From the NCBI GenBank assembly GCA_004297725.1, contig SCUS01000092.1:357839-421838 (forward strand): a DNA stretch of 64,000 nucleotides. The letters are read 5' to 3'. A program made the position numbers and the translations under genes. The stretch comes from Myxococcaceae bacterium (lineage in GTDB: Bacteria; Myxococcota_A; Polyangia; Polyangiales; Ga0077539). The notes beneath the pieces are model-generated. The model was not told the DNA's origin. It worked only from the letters and a program-made list of their open reading frames with translations, and did not search any database. This document shows positions 8,881 through 17,307 of this stretch, piece by piece (the first letter of the stretch is position 1; the number at the start of each line of letters is the position of its first letter).

Positions 8881-9738
8881 CTACGCCTTGACGGGCTCGC
8901 GATAGAGGGCGCGCAGCACCTCGTAGGTCGACATCGGGACGAACGCGTCGATGGGGTTGTCGGTCACCACCGCGCGCTTCTCCACGGTGGCCTCGTCGCA
9001 CGCGAGCAGGAGCATCGAGCCCTCATCCGCGGTGGACGCGAGCCCGAGCCCGGCGATCTGGCCGCCCTGCACCTTCACCGCGTAGTTGAGCGGGTGGATG
9101 GGGTCGCGGAGCGGCGTGCGGTCGGAGAGCGCGAGGGTGTCGCGAGCGAGCGTGAGGGTGCCCGTGCTGGTGGGCTGGAGCATCCACGGGGCGTCGGGGT
9201 CGAGGGTGGCCTCGAGGTGCGCGAGCAAGGGGTCGAGCGACTGCCCCGGGAGCAGCGCGAAGGCGTGGGAGGTCGCCGCGGACAGGGCGACGGCGTCGAG
9301 GTCGACCTTCGCGACGCGGGCGCTCCACGCGGCCGACGGGGTCGACGGCGGGGCGAGGGACTCGATGAGCACCACCGGGTCGTTGCGCTGCGAGAGGATC
9401 AGCACGCGCCGCCCATTGCCGGTGAGCAGCAGCGCGCCGTAGGGGCTGGTGAGGTCGACGACCTCCACGCGGCGCTCCTCGTCGCTCACGTCGAGGCGGC
9501 CCGGGGTGGCGACGAGGGAGATGGTGCCGCCGCGGCGACGGGCCCACGCGGCGAGCGCGCTGCCGCCGAAGACGCCGACGGTCATGCCCGGCACGAGGCC
9601 GAGCGCCGCGGACACGTTGGTGCTCGCGAAGAGGGCGATGAACAGCCCGGAGGCGCCCGCGGTCAGGCCGAGCACCGCGGAGCGCAGCCACTTCGGGTCG
9701 CTGCATACAGGAACACGTAACGTCGCCGCAGGGTCCAT
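8881..9738 (-). CDS. Hypothetical membrane protein
   Basis: The 285-aa product has no signal peptide but two N-terminal hydrophobic segments (about residues 19-38 and 43-65), followed by a soluble domain with strand-rich character (LDVSDEERRVEVVDLTSPYGALLL and following), reminiscent of small PH-like folds attached to membrane hairpins. No family is recognised. It ends 13 nt from the stop of the convergent kinase gene at 7251. The gene upstream (9750-10181) lies 11 nt away on the same strand, so the two are probably co-transcribed. Confidence 0.75.
   Translation of the reverse strand: MDPAATLRVPVCSDPKWLRSAVLGLTAGASGLFIALFASTNVSAALGLVPGMTVGVFGGSALAAWARRRGGTISLVATPGRLDVSDEERRVEVVDLTSPYGALLLTGNGRRVLILSQRNDPVVLIESLAPPSTPSAAWSARVAKVDLDAVALSAATSHAFALLPGQSLDPLLAHLEATLDPDAPWMLQPTSTGTLTLARDTLALSDRTPLRDPIHPLNYAVKVQGGQIAGLGLASTADEGSMLLLACDEATVEKRAVVTDNPIDAFVPMSTYEVLRALYREPVKA
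9705..9720. repeat. Weak variant of the dispersed palindrome (ATAC-N8-GTAA)
   Basis: ATACA-GGAACA-CGTAA keeps the TAC-N8-GTA spacing but loses the C/G arm ends. It lies in the first codons of the hypothetical membrane protein gene. Listed only as a possible degenerate copy. Confidence 0.25.
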
Positions 9739-9749
9739 GGTCTTCGTAT

Positions 9750-10181
9750 CTACCTCCGCCGGTCGCGCGGCGCAGGCCGCGGGCCGTAGGTCTTCTCGTT
9801 CTCTCGAGCGTCGGTGGCGAGCTCGCGCTGCCAGTCGCGGGTCTTCAGCTTCGCGTTACGGAAGGCCTCCCAGTGCGGTCGCGCGACCTCCGTGCGGGAG
9901 ACCCCGTCGGGCACCTCGAGCACGTCGATCTGCGCGCTGGAGAGGTCGAAGTCGCTGTTGACCAGCCGGTCGGGGTCCATCGCCAGGTCTTGCAGGATCT
10001 GCTTGATGATCCCGCTGGAGACCCCGAAGCGCTTCGCCACCTGGTGCACGTTCTGGAACTCGTACCCGTCGCTGGCGGTGATGCCGAGGTGGTACGCGCA
10101 GAAGAGCGTGAAGGCGTCGATGCCGTGCTTCTCCGCCAGCGCCGACCGCGGCCCGGCGGGTGTCCTCTCGTCCTTGCTCAT
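9750..10181 (-). CDS. Small protein with a helix-turn-helix-like segment, unknown function
   Basis: The 143-aa soluble protein has no signal peptide. About residues 45-68 (VHQVAKRFGVSSGIIKQILQD) have the spacing of a helix-turn-helix recognition unit, and the acidic region after it (DFDLSSAQIDVLEVPDG) is followed by a basic tail (RPAPRDRRR). It may be a small DNA-binding regulator, but the family is not recognised. It is transcribed with the downstream membrane protein gene. Confidence 0.75.
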   Translation of the reverse strand: MSKDERTPAGPRSALAEKHGIDAFTLFCAYHLGITASDGYEFQNVHQVAKRFGVSSGIIKQILQDLAMDPDRLVNSDFDLSSAQIDVLEVPDGVSRTEVARPHWEAFRNAKLKTRDWQRELATDARENEKTYGPRPAPRDRRR

Positions 10182-10200
10182 CGGCTCGACGTTAGCACCC

Positions 10201-12198
10201 TCAGCGCGGCAGCACGCCCGCGACGTCGCGCAGCACGATCACGACGATGCCCATGAGCCCCTCGCCCGCCACGACGCCCGACGAGGCCGACACGATGTAC
10301 CGCTCGGCGAAGTCCTTGTGGGTGCGGTGCAGCAGCCAGGCGACGGTGGCGCCCACCAGCATCGCGAAGCTGTCGTTGAAGTCGATGACCAGCGCGATGC
10401 CGAGGCCGGTCGCGCTGGGCAGGTAGGGCTTCCATGACCTCGGGACGAGCTCCTCGGCGATGGCGAGCACGGCGCCGAACATCGCGCCCGCGGCGATCGC
10501 GTACACGGCCAGGCTGGGGAGGTTGCCCGGGCCGTCCTTGAGGAGCTTGGCGACGGAGGCCCACGCCACCGCCGCGGGGGCCGCGAGCTCGTTGCCGAGG
10601 CGCTCGGGCTTCGCGATGACGAAGTACGCCGGCACGCACACGAAGGCGCCCGCGATGACCCCGAGGATCTGCGCCCAGAACTGCTTGCGCGGCGCTCCGC
10701 CGAGGAGGTAGCCGGTCTTCACCTCGGTGAGCAGGTCGGCGGAGTGGCTCGCGGCGCCGGCGGTGACCGTGGCGGTCATCAGGTTGGCCGCGGCGTTGCC
10801 GGGGACGAGCACGCCGAAGAGGAGCTGCGCGATCTTGCCCATGGCGCCGATGGGCGTCACGTCGGTCTCGCCGGTGGCGCGCGCGGCGACCACGCTCAGC
10901 ACGAAGGCCAGCGCGACGGCCGCGCAGCCCTGGAGCAGCGGCACGCCGAACCAGGCGCGGAGCATGGCGATGGAGGCCAGGGAGCAGACCGCGAGCCCGA
11001 CGCCGAACCAGAGCGAGGGGACCTCCACCTCCGCGAGCGGGTCTTCTTTGGGCGCCACCTTGCGGCCGAAGGGGAGCAGCGCGCCGAGGCCCGAGAACGC
11101 GCGGGCGATGGTGCGCCAGCGGAAGGCGAAGGCCACGAGGCTGGAGCTCACCATGAGGGCGGTGCCGGGCCAGACGCTCCACTTCGAGCGGAGCACCGCG
11201 TGGAGCACCTCGGCGGAGCGCACGGGGATCGCGTGGTCGTGCTCGGCGGCGCGCACGAAGGCCGACCAGGCCGCGGGGGTGGCGGTGTCCGCCGCGCTGG
11301 CGACGCGCAGCACGCCCTGGTCGAGGAGCCACGGGCCGATGAAGCCGTAGTTGATGGCGCCGCCGATCGCGAGGCTCAGGGCGACCTTCATCCCGATGAT
11401 GGCCCCGGCGGCGTAGAGCAGCAGCGAGGTGTTGAGCGCGAAGGACCACGCCTCGCCGGGGTATCCCCTTACCGTGAAGGGTAATCCGACGGACTCCGGG
11501 AGGCGGCGGAAGATCCAGAGCTTGCACTCGAAGATGAACTTCACGACTGCGGCGAAGAGGCCGGCGACGAGGAGCGAGCGGGCCTTGGAGAGCGACTCCT
11601 TGCCCGCGGCGTGCATGGTGCGGATGGTCTCCGCGCACACGATGCCCGACGGGAAGCGGAGCTGCTCGGCGTTGATGAGGCTGCGCTTGAGGGGGATGGC
11701 GACGACGACGCCGAGGACGGAGATGGCGAGGAGCCACGCGGTGAGCTGCCAGTGGGTGAGCTCGGGGACGTCGATGACGTGCTCGCGGCGCAGCATGGTG
11801 AGCGCGGGGATGGAGCTCACGAGCCCGGCGGAGGACATGTACGCGGCGGCGGAGGCGGCGGTCTGGGACGTGTTGTTCTCCAGCATGGTGAACTCGTCCA
11901 TCGAGGGGAAGAGCTTGCGCACCGCGGAGAAGATCGCGAAGGCCAGCACGCTCGCGGTGATGGACATCCCGAAGTTCCAGCCGATCTTGAGGCCGATGTA
12001 GAGGTTGGAGGCGCCGAGGACGCTCCCGAGGAGCATGCCGGTGAGGGCGGCTCTCACGGTGAGCTGCGGCACCCCGCGGGCGTAGACCTTCTCGAGCCAC
12101 AGGCGGTCGCGGGCGGCGATGGCCTCCGGGTCGGTGAGCGGCGACAGGTCGATGGGAAACGCGGCGGACTTCGGCTCGGACTCGGTGGGGGCGCTCAT
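10201..12198 (-). CDS. OPT-family oligopeptide/metal-chelate transporter
   Basis: Polytopic inner-membrane protein of 665 aa, typical for bacterial OPT transporters. The N-terminal hallmark LGASNLYIGLKIGWNFGMSI is followed by about 14-16 hydrophobic segments across the whole length, with the conserved LLGGAPRKQFWAQILG and late GFN/DSFA-type motifs recognisable. The family imports oligopeptides or metal chelates by proton symport; the substrate cannot be predicted from sequence alone. It stands alone, with short gaps to unrelated neighbours on the same strand. A perfect TTACC-N6-GGTAA palindrome is embedded at 11469-11484. Confidence 0.92.
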   Translation of the reverse strand: MSAPTESEPKSAAFPIDLSPLTDPEAIAARDRLWLEKVYARGVPQLTVRAALTGMLLGSVLGASNLYIGLKIGWNFGMSITASVLAFAIFSAVRKLFPSMDEFTMLENNTSQTAASAAAYMSSAGLVSSIPALTMLRREHVIDVPELTHWQLTAWLLAISVLGVVVAIPLKRSLINAEQLRFPSGIVCAETIRTMHAAGKESLSKARSLLVAGLFAAVVKFIFECKLWIFRRLPESVGLPFTVRGYPGEAWSFALNTSLLLYAAGAIIGMKVALSLAIGGAINYGFIGPWLLDQGVLRVASAADTATPAAWSAFVRAAEHDHAIPVRSAEVLHAVLRSKWSVWPGTALMVSSSLVAFAFRWRTIARAFSGLGALLPFGRKVAPKEDPLAEVEVPSLWFGVGLAVCSLASIAMLRAWFGVPLLQGCAAVALAFVLSVVAARATGETDVTPIGAMGKIAQLLFGVLVPGNAAANLMTATVTAGAASHSADLLTEVKTGYLLGGAPRKQFWAQILGVIAGAFVCVPAYFVIAKPERLGNELAAPAAVAWASVAKLLKDGPGNLPSLAVYAIAAGAMFGAVLAIAEELVPRSWKPYLPSATGLGIALVIDFNDSFAMLVGATVAWLLHRTHKDFAERYIVSASSGVVAGEGLMGIVVIVLRDVAGVLPR
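11469..11484. repeat. Dispersed palindrome TTACC-N6-GGTAA, perfect copy 3
   Basis: TTACC-GTGAAG-GGTAA within the OPT transporter gene. On the coding strand it imposes a TTA Leu codon and a GTA Val codon in the peptide GLPFTVRG. Confidence 0.75.
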
Positions 12199-12234
12199 CG
12201 CCCGCGGGAGGCAATCACGGTTGTGGGGCGCTGA

Positions 12235-12906
12235 TCAACGCGCGGCGGCGCGGAAGAAGCGCTCCCCGTAGGACGCGACCCAGAGCAGCCGGTCGAGGGC
12301 CTGCGTGGCGTCGAGGACGGCCTCGGCGTGGGCCGCGGCGAGGGCGGTGAGCGCGTCGCGGTTGGCCACGACGGCGGCGCTGAAGGCGTCGAGCGCGGGC
12401 ACGAAGAACGACGGCCCCGCGGTGCCCTTCTCCTCGCCGGGAGGGAAGTCGTGGGAGAGCCCGAGGTAGACGATCGCGTGGTCGTCCATGAGGCACATGG
12501 TCTGAGGGTAGAGCAGCGCGAGCACCTTGCTCACCGCGGCCACGCCGACGTCGTCGCCGCAGAGGAGGGTGACCGCCTGCGCGGCGGCCGAGCGCTCGTC
12601 GTCGGCCAGGGAGAGCCAGGCCTCGGGGCCGTCGGACAATACCTGGTCGAGTAACAGCCAGGCCGGGCGCGCGGGCTCCTGGAGCCACCGCCGGAAGACC
12701 GGCGACGTGGCGCGGCTGTTGACCATCCAGCTTCCATGGAGGGCCAGCGCGAGGCGGTCGACGAGGGGGACGCCCCTCGCCGCGGCGACGCGCAGCGCGT
12801 GGGCCGAGCGGTCGTAGCCGTGGGCGCCGGGGAGCGTGGCGCGCCGGGCGAGGAGGCGCAGCGGGTCGTCGATGACGTGGGTGTGGAGGGTGATGGGGTC
12901 GCGCAT
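12235..12906 (-). CDS. Hypothetical cytoplasmic protein
   Basis: The 223-aa product has no signal peptide or membrane segment. It is Ala/Leu-rich and helical. The stretch VSKVLALLYPQTMCLMDDHAIVYLGL resembles the 'last helix plus Asp' region of helical proteins of the DUF6308 type, but the similarity is too weak to assign. Codon use matches its neighbours. It sits 36 nt upstream of the OPT transporter gene on the same strand and could be co-transcribed. A variant dispersed palindrome lies inside at 12639-12654. Confidence 0.75.
   Translation of the reverse strand: MRDPITLHTHVIDDPLRLLARRATLPGAHGYDRSAHALRVAAARGVPLVDRLALALHGSWMVNSRATSPVFRRWLQEPARPAWLLLDQVLSDGPEAWLSLADDERSAAAQAVTLLCGDDVGVAAVSKVLALLYPQTMCLMDDHAIVYLGLSHDFPPGEEKGTAGPSFFVPALDAFSAAVVANRDALTALAAAHAEAVLDATQALDRLLWVASYGERFFRAAAR
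12639..12654. repeat. Dispersed palindrome, variant ATACC-N6-AGTAA
   Basis: ATACC-TGGTCG-AGTAA keeps the exact N6 spacing with two arm changes. On the coding strand it produces TTA, GTA and TTG codons close together (LLLDQVLS), an unusual cluster for this genome. Confidence 0.55.
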
Positions 12907-12945
12907 GTCGTCGGGTGGCGCGACGCTACCAGGGAGGCGGGGCGC

Positions 12946-13335
12946 TCAGGCGGTGGCGACGGCGGGGGCCGCGAGGGTGCGGCCCGCCGGGCGGAAGTGC
13001 CACGACGCGAGCAGCAGGCCGAGGAGCACCACGGGCGCGACCGCGTTGCCGACGGGGTCGTGCGAGGCGAGGTGCGAGAACACGGCGCTGACCATGTTGA
13101 TGGCGAAGCCCGCGTAGGCCCACTCCTTCAGGCGGGGGAGGCCGGGCGCGAGGAGCGTCGCCACGCCGAGGAGCTTGGCCGCCCCGAGCAGGGTCATGAA
13201 GTACAGCGGGTAGCCGAGGTGCGAGTAGCCCGCGACCATCGAGGCCTGGTGGGTGAGGGCGCCGAAGCCCGAGAGCGTGAGCCCCAGGGAGAAGAGGGCG
13301 GTGGGGATCCAGTAGGCGAGGTTGAGATTCTTCAT
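12946..13335 (-). CDS. DoxX-like small membrane protein
   Basis: The 129-aa integral membrane protein has four hydrophobic helices, the usual DoxX-like layout. The start is MKNLNLAYWIPTALFS because GGAGC precedes it at about 10 nt; an upstream in-frame start would add 18 residues. Characteristic features include the F-S-L-G-L-T-L-S-G-F-G-A-L first helix and the GYPLYFMTLLGAAKLLGVATLL second and third helix region. DoxX-like proteins associate with redox enzymes in some bacteria; no specific role can be assigned. It is divergent from a LysR-type regulator with 115 nt between, the usual layout for a regulator and its target. Confidence 0.85.
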   Translation of the reverse strand: MKNLNLAYWIPTALFSLGLTLSGFGALTHQASMVAGYSHLGYPLYFMTLLGAAKLLGVATLLAPGLPRLKEWAYAGFAINMVSAVFSHLASHDPVGNAVAPVVLLGLLLASWHFRPAGRTLAAPAVATA

Positions 13336-13450
13336 GGGAACGGAAGCTCCTGCGACGCCGTATGGGGGGAGCGCGTCGCCGAGGTGCACTCTCCGCCCGG
13401 TACGGTGGTGACGCCATTACGCACGGGCGAGCACCATCTGCTATCCATCG

Positions 13451-14416
13451 ATGCAGATGGACGAACTGCCCGAGACCGCGGAGTTCCTGACCTTCGTTCG
13501 CACGGTGGAGGCGCGCTCGATCTCCCGGGCGGCGCGCGAGCTGGGCGTCCCGCGGCCCACGGTCGGGCGGCGCCTCGCGCGGCTGGAGGAGAAGCTCGGC
13601 GTGCGGCTGCTCCGGCGCACCACCCGCACGATGGTGCTCACCGACGCGGGCGAGGCGCTCTACCAGCGGGCGCGCGGGGTGATCGCGGCGGTGCGCGAGG
13701 CGGAGCAGTCGGTGCGACGGAGCGACGACGCGGTGCGCGGCACGCTGCGGGTGTCGGCGCCGCCGATGAACCTCGTGCACTTCGGCGCGATGATCTCGGA
13801 CTTCATCGGCCGCTACCCCGACGTGCGCCTGGAGCTCGACCTGACCACCCGGCACGTCGACCTGGCCGCGGGGAGCTACGACGTGGCCATCCGCGCGGCG
13901 GCGCAGCTCCCGCCGGGGCTCATCGCGCGCAACCTGATGCGCTCGCGGCTGGTGGCGGTGGCCTCGCCGGAGTACCTCGCGCGCATGGGGACGCCCCGCC
14001 GGGTGACGGAGATCGCGAAGCACGCCTGCCTCGTGGGCTTCGCGCAGGGCGAGCACCCGTCGACGCACTGGCCGCTGGTGCGCGGCGGGCAGGTGCGGGT
14101 CGAGGCGCTCATGGCCAGCAACGACCTGGGGGTGCTGCACACGGCGGCGCTGGGGGGGCGCGGCGTCGCGCTGCTGCCGCTGCCGCTGGTGTACGACGAC
14201 GTCGCCGCGGGCAAGCTGGCGGCGGTGCTGCCCGAGCGCCTCGGCGGGGAGACGCAGCTCGCGGTGGTCTACCCCGAGCGGGAATTCGTGGCGCCGGCGG
14301 TGCGGGCCTTCGTCGACGCCGTGGTGACCTGGGCGAAGGCGGCGCCGGAGCTCACCCGCAAGATGCCCGCCTGCGAGGAGCACGCGAAGAAGGCGGGCGC
14401 GAAGACGAGGAGGTGA
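13451..14416 (+). CDS. LysR-family transcriptional regulator
   Basis: 321 aa. The N-terminal winged helix-turn-helix (about residues 5-62: FLTFVRTVEARSISRAAREL, PRPTVGRRLARLEEKLGVRLL) is followed by the linker helix and a two-lobed effector-binding domain (about 92-300). This is a complete LTTR of normal length with a somewhat long charged tail (KKAGAKTRR). Two start codons are possible, 13451 and 13457. Its divergent neighbour is the DoxX-like gene, so the 13336-13450 gap probably holds the shared promoter/operator and that gene is the likeliest target. Confidence 0.93.
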   Translation: MQMDELPETAEFLTFVRTVEARSISRAARELGVPRPTVGRRLARLEEKLGVRLLRRTTRTMVLTDAGEALYQRARGVIAAVREAEQSVRRSDDAVRGTLRVSAPPMNLVHFGAMISDFIGRYPDVRLELDLTTRHVDLAAGSYDVAIRAAAQLPPGLIARNLMRSRLVAVASPEYLARMGTPRRVTEIAKHACLVGFAQGEHPSTHWPLVRGGQVRVEALMASNDLGVLHTAALGGRGVALLPLPLVYDDVAAGKLAAVLPERLGGETQLAVVYPEREFVAPAVRAFVDAVVTWAKAAPELTRKMPACEEHAKKAGAKTRR

Positions 14417-14460
14417 TCCATTGATCCCCGGTGGGGGAGTGGGGTACCTCCGAGGACGCG

Positions 14461-15414
14461 ATGTACTTTCAAGAGCTCATCCTGACGCTGCAGGATTTCT
14501 GGACCAAGCGCGGCTGCCTCCTGGTGCAGCCCTACAACAGCGAGGTGGGCGCCGGCACCTTCAACCCCAACACCTTCCTGCGCGCCCTCGGCCCGGAGCC
14601 CTGGAACGTCGCCTTCGTCGAGCCCTCGCGCCGCCCCACCGACGGCCGCTACGGCGACAACCCCAACCGGCTGCAGCAGTTCCACCAGTTCCAGGTGATC
14701 CTGAAGCCGTCGCCGCTCGACATCCAGGACCAGTACATTGCCTCGCTCCGCGCCCTGGGCACCGACCCCCTGAAGCACGACGTGCGCTTCGTCGAGGACG
14801 ACTGGGAGTCCCCAACGCTGGGCGCCTGGGGCCTCGGCTGGCAGGTCTGGCTCGACGGCCTGGAGGTGTCGCAGTTCACGTACTTCCAGCAGTGCGGCGG
14901 CTTCGACTGCCGCCCCGTCTCCGGCGAGCTCACCTACGGCCTCGAGCGCATCGTCATGTACCTCCAGGACGTCGACAACATCTACGACGCCATGTGGGCG
15001 CCGGGCGTGCGCTACGGCGAGGTGGCGAAGCGCTCGGAGTGGGAGTGGTCGACGTACAACTTCACGCACGCCGACGTGGAGCACCACCGCGCGCAGTTCG
15101 ACGCCTCCGAGCGCGAGTGCCGCCGCGCGCTCTCGCTGGAGGAGCAGCGCGTGGAGTCCAAGAAGGGCCCGCGCACCGAGCTGGTCTACGCGAAGCCCGC
15201 GCTCGAGCGCCTGGCGCTGCCCGCCTACGATTTCTGCGTGAAGGCCTCGCACCACTTCAACGTGCTCGACGCCCGCGGCGCCATCTCGGTCACCGCCCGC
15301 CAGGACTACATCAAGCGCGTGCGAGGCATCGCCCACCGCTGCGCCGAGACGTGGCTCGCGCAGCGAGAGGCCATGGGCTTCCCGCTGCTGAAGAGCGCGG
15401 CGGTGAAGCCGTGA
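14461..15414 (+). CDS. glyQ: Glycyl-tRNA synthetase alpha subunit
   Basis: Alpha chain of the alpha2beta2-type class II glycyl-tRNA synthetase, which charges tRNA-Gly. The 317-aa product starts at MYFQELILTLQDFW, with GAGG just upstream; a GTG ten codons earlier is less likely. It matches the family throughout: EVGAGTFNPNTFLRALGPEPW, SRRPTDGRYGDNPNR, HQFQVILKPSP, DWESPTLGAWGLGWQVW and the motif-3-like GELTYGLERI. The alpha subunit holds the aminoacylation active site but needs GlyS for tRNA binding. No glyS is adjacent or elsewhere in this window, which is unusual since the two genes normally pair. The stop overlaps the GTG start of the next gene (GTGA). Confidence 0.97.
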   Translation: MYFQELILTLQDFWTKRGCLLVQPYNSEVGAGTFNPNTFLRALGPEPWNVAFVEPSRRPTDGRYGDNPNRLQQFHQFQVILKPSPLDIQDQYIASLRALGTDPLKHDVRFVEDDWESPTLGAWGLGWQVWLDGLEVSQFTYFQQCGGFDCRPVSGELTYGLERIVMYLQDVDNIYDAMWAPGVRYGEVAKRSEWEWSTYNFTHADVEHHRAQFDASERECRRALSLEEQRVESKKGPRTELVYAKPALERLALPAYDFCVKASHHFNVLDARGAISVTARQDYIKRVRGIAHRCAETWLAQREAMGFPLLKSAAVKP

Positions 15415-16202
15415 GGCCCGCGGCGGCCGCGCTCGCGACGCTGCTGGCGACGAGCTCAGCCGCCGCGCAGACCAACCTGGCTGAGACCTATTTCAACAAC
15501 GGCAACCGCGCCTTCGCGGCGCAGCGCTACGACGAGGCCGCGCGGGCCTTCCGCGAGGCCCACGCCATCTCGCACCGCCCGGAGCTGCTCTTCAACCTCT
15601 CCCGCGCCCTCGAGCGCTCGGGCGACTACGTGGGCGCCGTGCAGGCCCTGCAGGACTTCGCCAGCGCCGGCGCGCCGGGCTTCGACCGCGCGGCGCTCGA
15701 CCAGATGCTGACGCAGCTTCGCCCCCGCGCCGACCAGCAGCGCGAGCGCGAGGAGGCGGCGCGCCGGGCGGGCCAGGCCCCGGAGGTGATCGTGCGGGAG
15801 CGCACCGTCGAGCGCTCGGTCATCGAGCCGCGTTGGTTTCGCGTCGAGTACCGGCGCAGCGCCGTGTCGAACGTAGGCCCGTGGGTGACCCTCGGCGTGG
15901 GCGCGGCGCTCGGGGTCGCGGGCGTCATCCAGGGGGTCATCGCGAGCGGATCGGTCAACACCCTCAACAACGTCAACGCCGGCACCGAGGCGTGGAGCCA
16001 GAGCGCCGCCGACGCGCACTCGAACGCGTCGGGCGAGGTGACCCGGGCGTATGTGTTCGGCGGCCTGGGGCTCGGCCTCGCCGCGGCCGGCGCGCTGTGG
16101 CTCGCGCTGCGCGGCCCCGGCGAGCGGGTGGAGGTGCGCGACGCGCCGCGCATCGCCGTCGGGCCCTACGGCCTGGGCCTCGCGATCGGGGGGACGCTGT
16201 GA
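15411..16202 (+). CDS. TPR-containing exported protein with C-terminal membrane hairpin
   Basis: The 263-aa product starts at a GTG overlapping the glyQ stop (GTGA), which implies translational coupling. The signal peptide (RPAAAALATLLATSSAAAQ) is followed by a short TPR region (about 20-100: TYFNNGNRAFAAQRYDEAAR and LLFNLSRALERSGDYVGAVQ) and a charged helix (EREEAARRAGQ). Two membrane segments (about 164-182 and 222-240) flank a polar loop. The same two-segment module occurs in the gene at 3837-5258. Function is unknown; envelope location is likely. Its coupling to an aminoacyl-tRNA synthetase has no obvious functional logic. Confidence 0.85.
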   Translation: MRPAAAALATLLATSSAAAQTNLAETYFNNGNRAFAAQRYDEAARAFREAHAISHRPELLFNLSRALERSGDYVGAVQALQDFASAGAPGFDRAALDQMLTQLRPRADQQREREEAARRAGQAPEVIVRERTVERSVIEPRWFRVEYRRSAVSNVGPWVTLGVGAALGVAGVIQGVIASGSVNTLNNVNAGTEAWSQSAADAHSNASGEVTRAYVFGGLGLGLAAAGALWLALRGPGERVEVRDAPRIAVGPYGLGLAIGGTL

Positions 16203-16927
16203 GCGCGCGTCGCTGGATGCTGGCCGCCGCGCTGCTCGTGAGCTGCGCCGTGCCCGAGCTCGACCGCGCGGGCGCGATCCGCTGCGGCGCCGCGGACGAC
16301 GGCGGCGCGGGCCTCTGCCCGAGCGGCTTCGAGTGCCGCCTGGAGCGCTGCTGCCCCGCCGACAGCTCGACGTCGACGTGCCCCGCCGTATCGACCCCGC
16401 TGGTGGGCGCCCCGTGCACGGGCAACCCGTGCAGCAACACCTCGGCGGTCTCCGCGTGCTGCGCGCCCTCGGCCACCTTTCCCGGCGGCTACACCACCAC
16501 GCTCAACTGCACGTCCAACAGCCCGTGCGGCGAGTTCGGCGCCTGCATCACCTTCCCCTTCATCGGCCGCGCGGCGTGCGTCCGGCGCTGCACCTATCGC
16601 CAGGGGATGATCACCCCGTGCCGCGCCGCCCCCTCCGAGGTCGCCGCCGCGCGAGAGGGATCCTACGTGTGCATCCCCGACCCGGAGGGTCGCGCGTCCA
16701 ACGACGGCGTGTGCATCCCCGACTGCACCGTCACCCCAGCGGTGTGCGGCGGAACGTTGCAGTGCAACCTCGCGACGCACACCTGCGGAAACTGCGTCAC
16801 GAACCCGGCGCTGTGCACCGGCGGCACCACCTGCAACCGCATCACGGGCGAGTGCGGCCGCTGCTCGGTCATCAACCCATGCCCCGCCGGACAGATGTGC
16901 AACGTCGTGAGCGGCCGCTGCCGCTGA
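16199..16927 (+). CDS. Cysteine-rich lipoprotein
   Basis: The 242-aa product starts at a GTG overlapping the previous stop (GTGA), the second such overlap in a row. The lipobox LLVSC (Cys16) marks it as a lipoprotein. The mature part is loaded with cysteines in short C-x(4-8)-C spacings (over 25 Cys), in two blocks; the second (about 170-242) has repeated CNxxTxxC-type loops resembling the small disulfide-rich repeats of myxobacterial surface proteins. It is probably outer-membrane-anchored and heavily disulfide-bonded. No enzymatic domain is visible. Confidence 0.85.
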   Translation: MSARRWMLAAALLVSCAVPELDRAGAIRCGAADDGGAGLCPSGFECRLERCCPADSSTSTCPAVSTPLVGAPCTGNPCSNTSAVSACCAPSATFPGGYTTTLNCTSNSPCGEFGACITFPFIGRAACVRRCTYRQGMITPCRAAPSEVAAAREGSYVCIPDPEGRASNDGVCIPDCTVTPAVCGGTLQCNLATHTCGNCVTNPALCTGGTTCNRITGECGRCSVINPCPAGQMCNVVSGRCR

Positions 16928-16937
16928 CCCGCCAGGG

Positions 16938-16953
16938 TTACGTCTCGGTGTAA
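16938..16953. repeat. Weak variant of the dispersed palindrome (TTAC-N8-GTAA)
   Basis: TTACG-TCTCGG-TGTAA keeps the outer TTAC/GTAA arms with the correct spacing but not the inner G/C pair. It lies at the 3' end of the YraN-like gene and includes its stop codon region. Confidence 0.3.
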
Positions 16954-17300
16954 TCGACGGCGTTGGGGATGTACTCCACCAGCGCGCCGCCGACCACCGC
17001 GGCCACGTCGATGCGGCCGTCGCGCGCGCCGCGCTCGACCATGCAGCGCGCGAGGGCGATGCGCAGCCGCCGCTGCTTGGCGCGGGACACGCTGCTGAGC
17101 GGGTCGACCATCGCCCCGGCGCGGCGAGAGCGCACCTCGACGACGACCAGCGTGGCGCCCTCCCAGGCGAGCACGTCGACCTCCTCGCGGCCGACCCGGA
17201 GGTCTTGCGCGATGACGATGAAGCCCTGGCGGGTGAGGTGATCGGCGACGAGCTGCTCGGCGAGGCGACCACGCGCGGTGGTGCTGCCGGCGCCCTTCAC
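16938..17300 (-). CDS. YraN/UPF0102-family nuclease-fold protein
   Basis: The 120-aa protein matches UPF0102 in length and layout: RGRLAEQLVADHLTRQGF, then QDLRVGREEVDVLAWEGATLVVVEVRSR, then the basic helix KQRRLRIALARCM. The family has a restriction-endonuclease-like fold of uncertain function. The usual GEIDLI...FVEVK core is altered: Glu-Val-Asp is kept, but the catalytic-type Lys of the V-E-V-K motif is Arg here. The start is a GTG. It lies 7 nt downstream of the lipoprotein gene at 17308-17760 on the same strand, so the two are probably co-transcribed. Confidence 0.88.
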   Translation of the reverse strand: MKGAGSTTARGRLAEQLVADHLTRQGFIVIAQDLRVGREEVDVLAWEGATLVVVEVRSRRAGAMVDPLSSVSRAKQRRLRIALARCMVERGARDGRIDVAAVVGGALVEYIPNAVDYTET

Positions 17301-17307
17301 GAGAGGA

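Noticed and set aside
14421..16202. A 593-codon frame that would fuse upstream sequence to the TPR membrane protein
   Set aside because: The first 330 codons overlap glyQ in another frame and have no domain; a GTG at 15411 followed by a signal peptide is the real start.
5292..16530. An exact 19-nt repeat (copies at 5292-5310 and 16512-16530)
   Set aside because: In a GC-rich 64-kb sequence a single pair of this length is close to chance expectation, and the contexts are unrelated.
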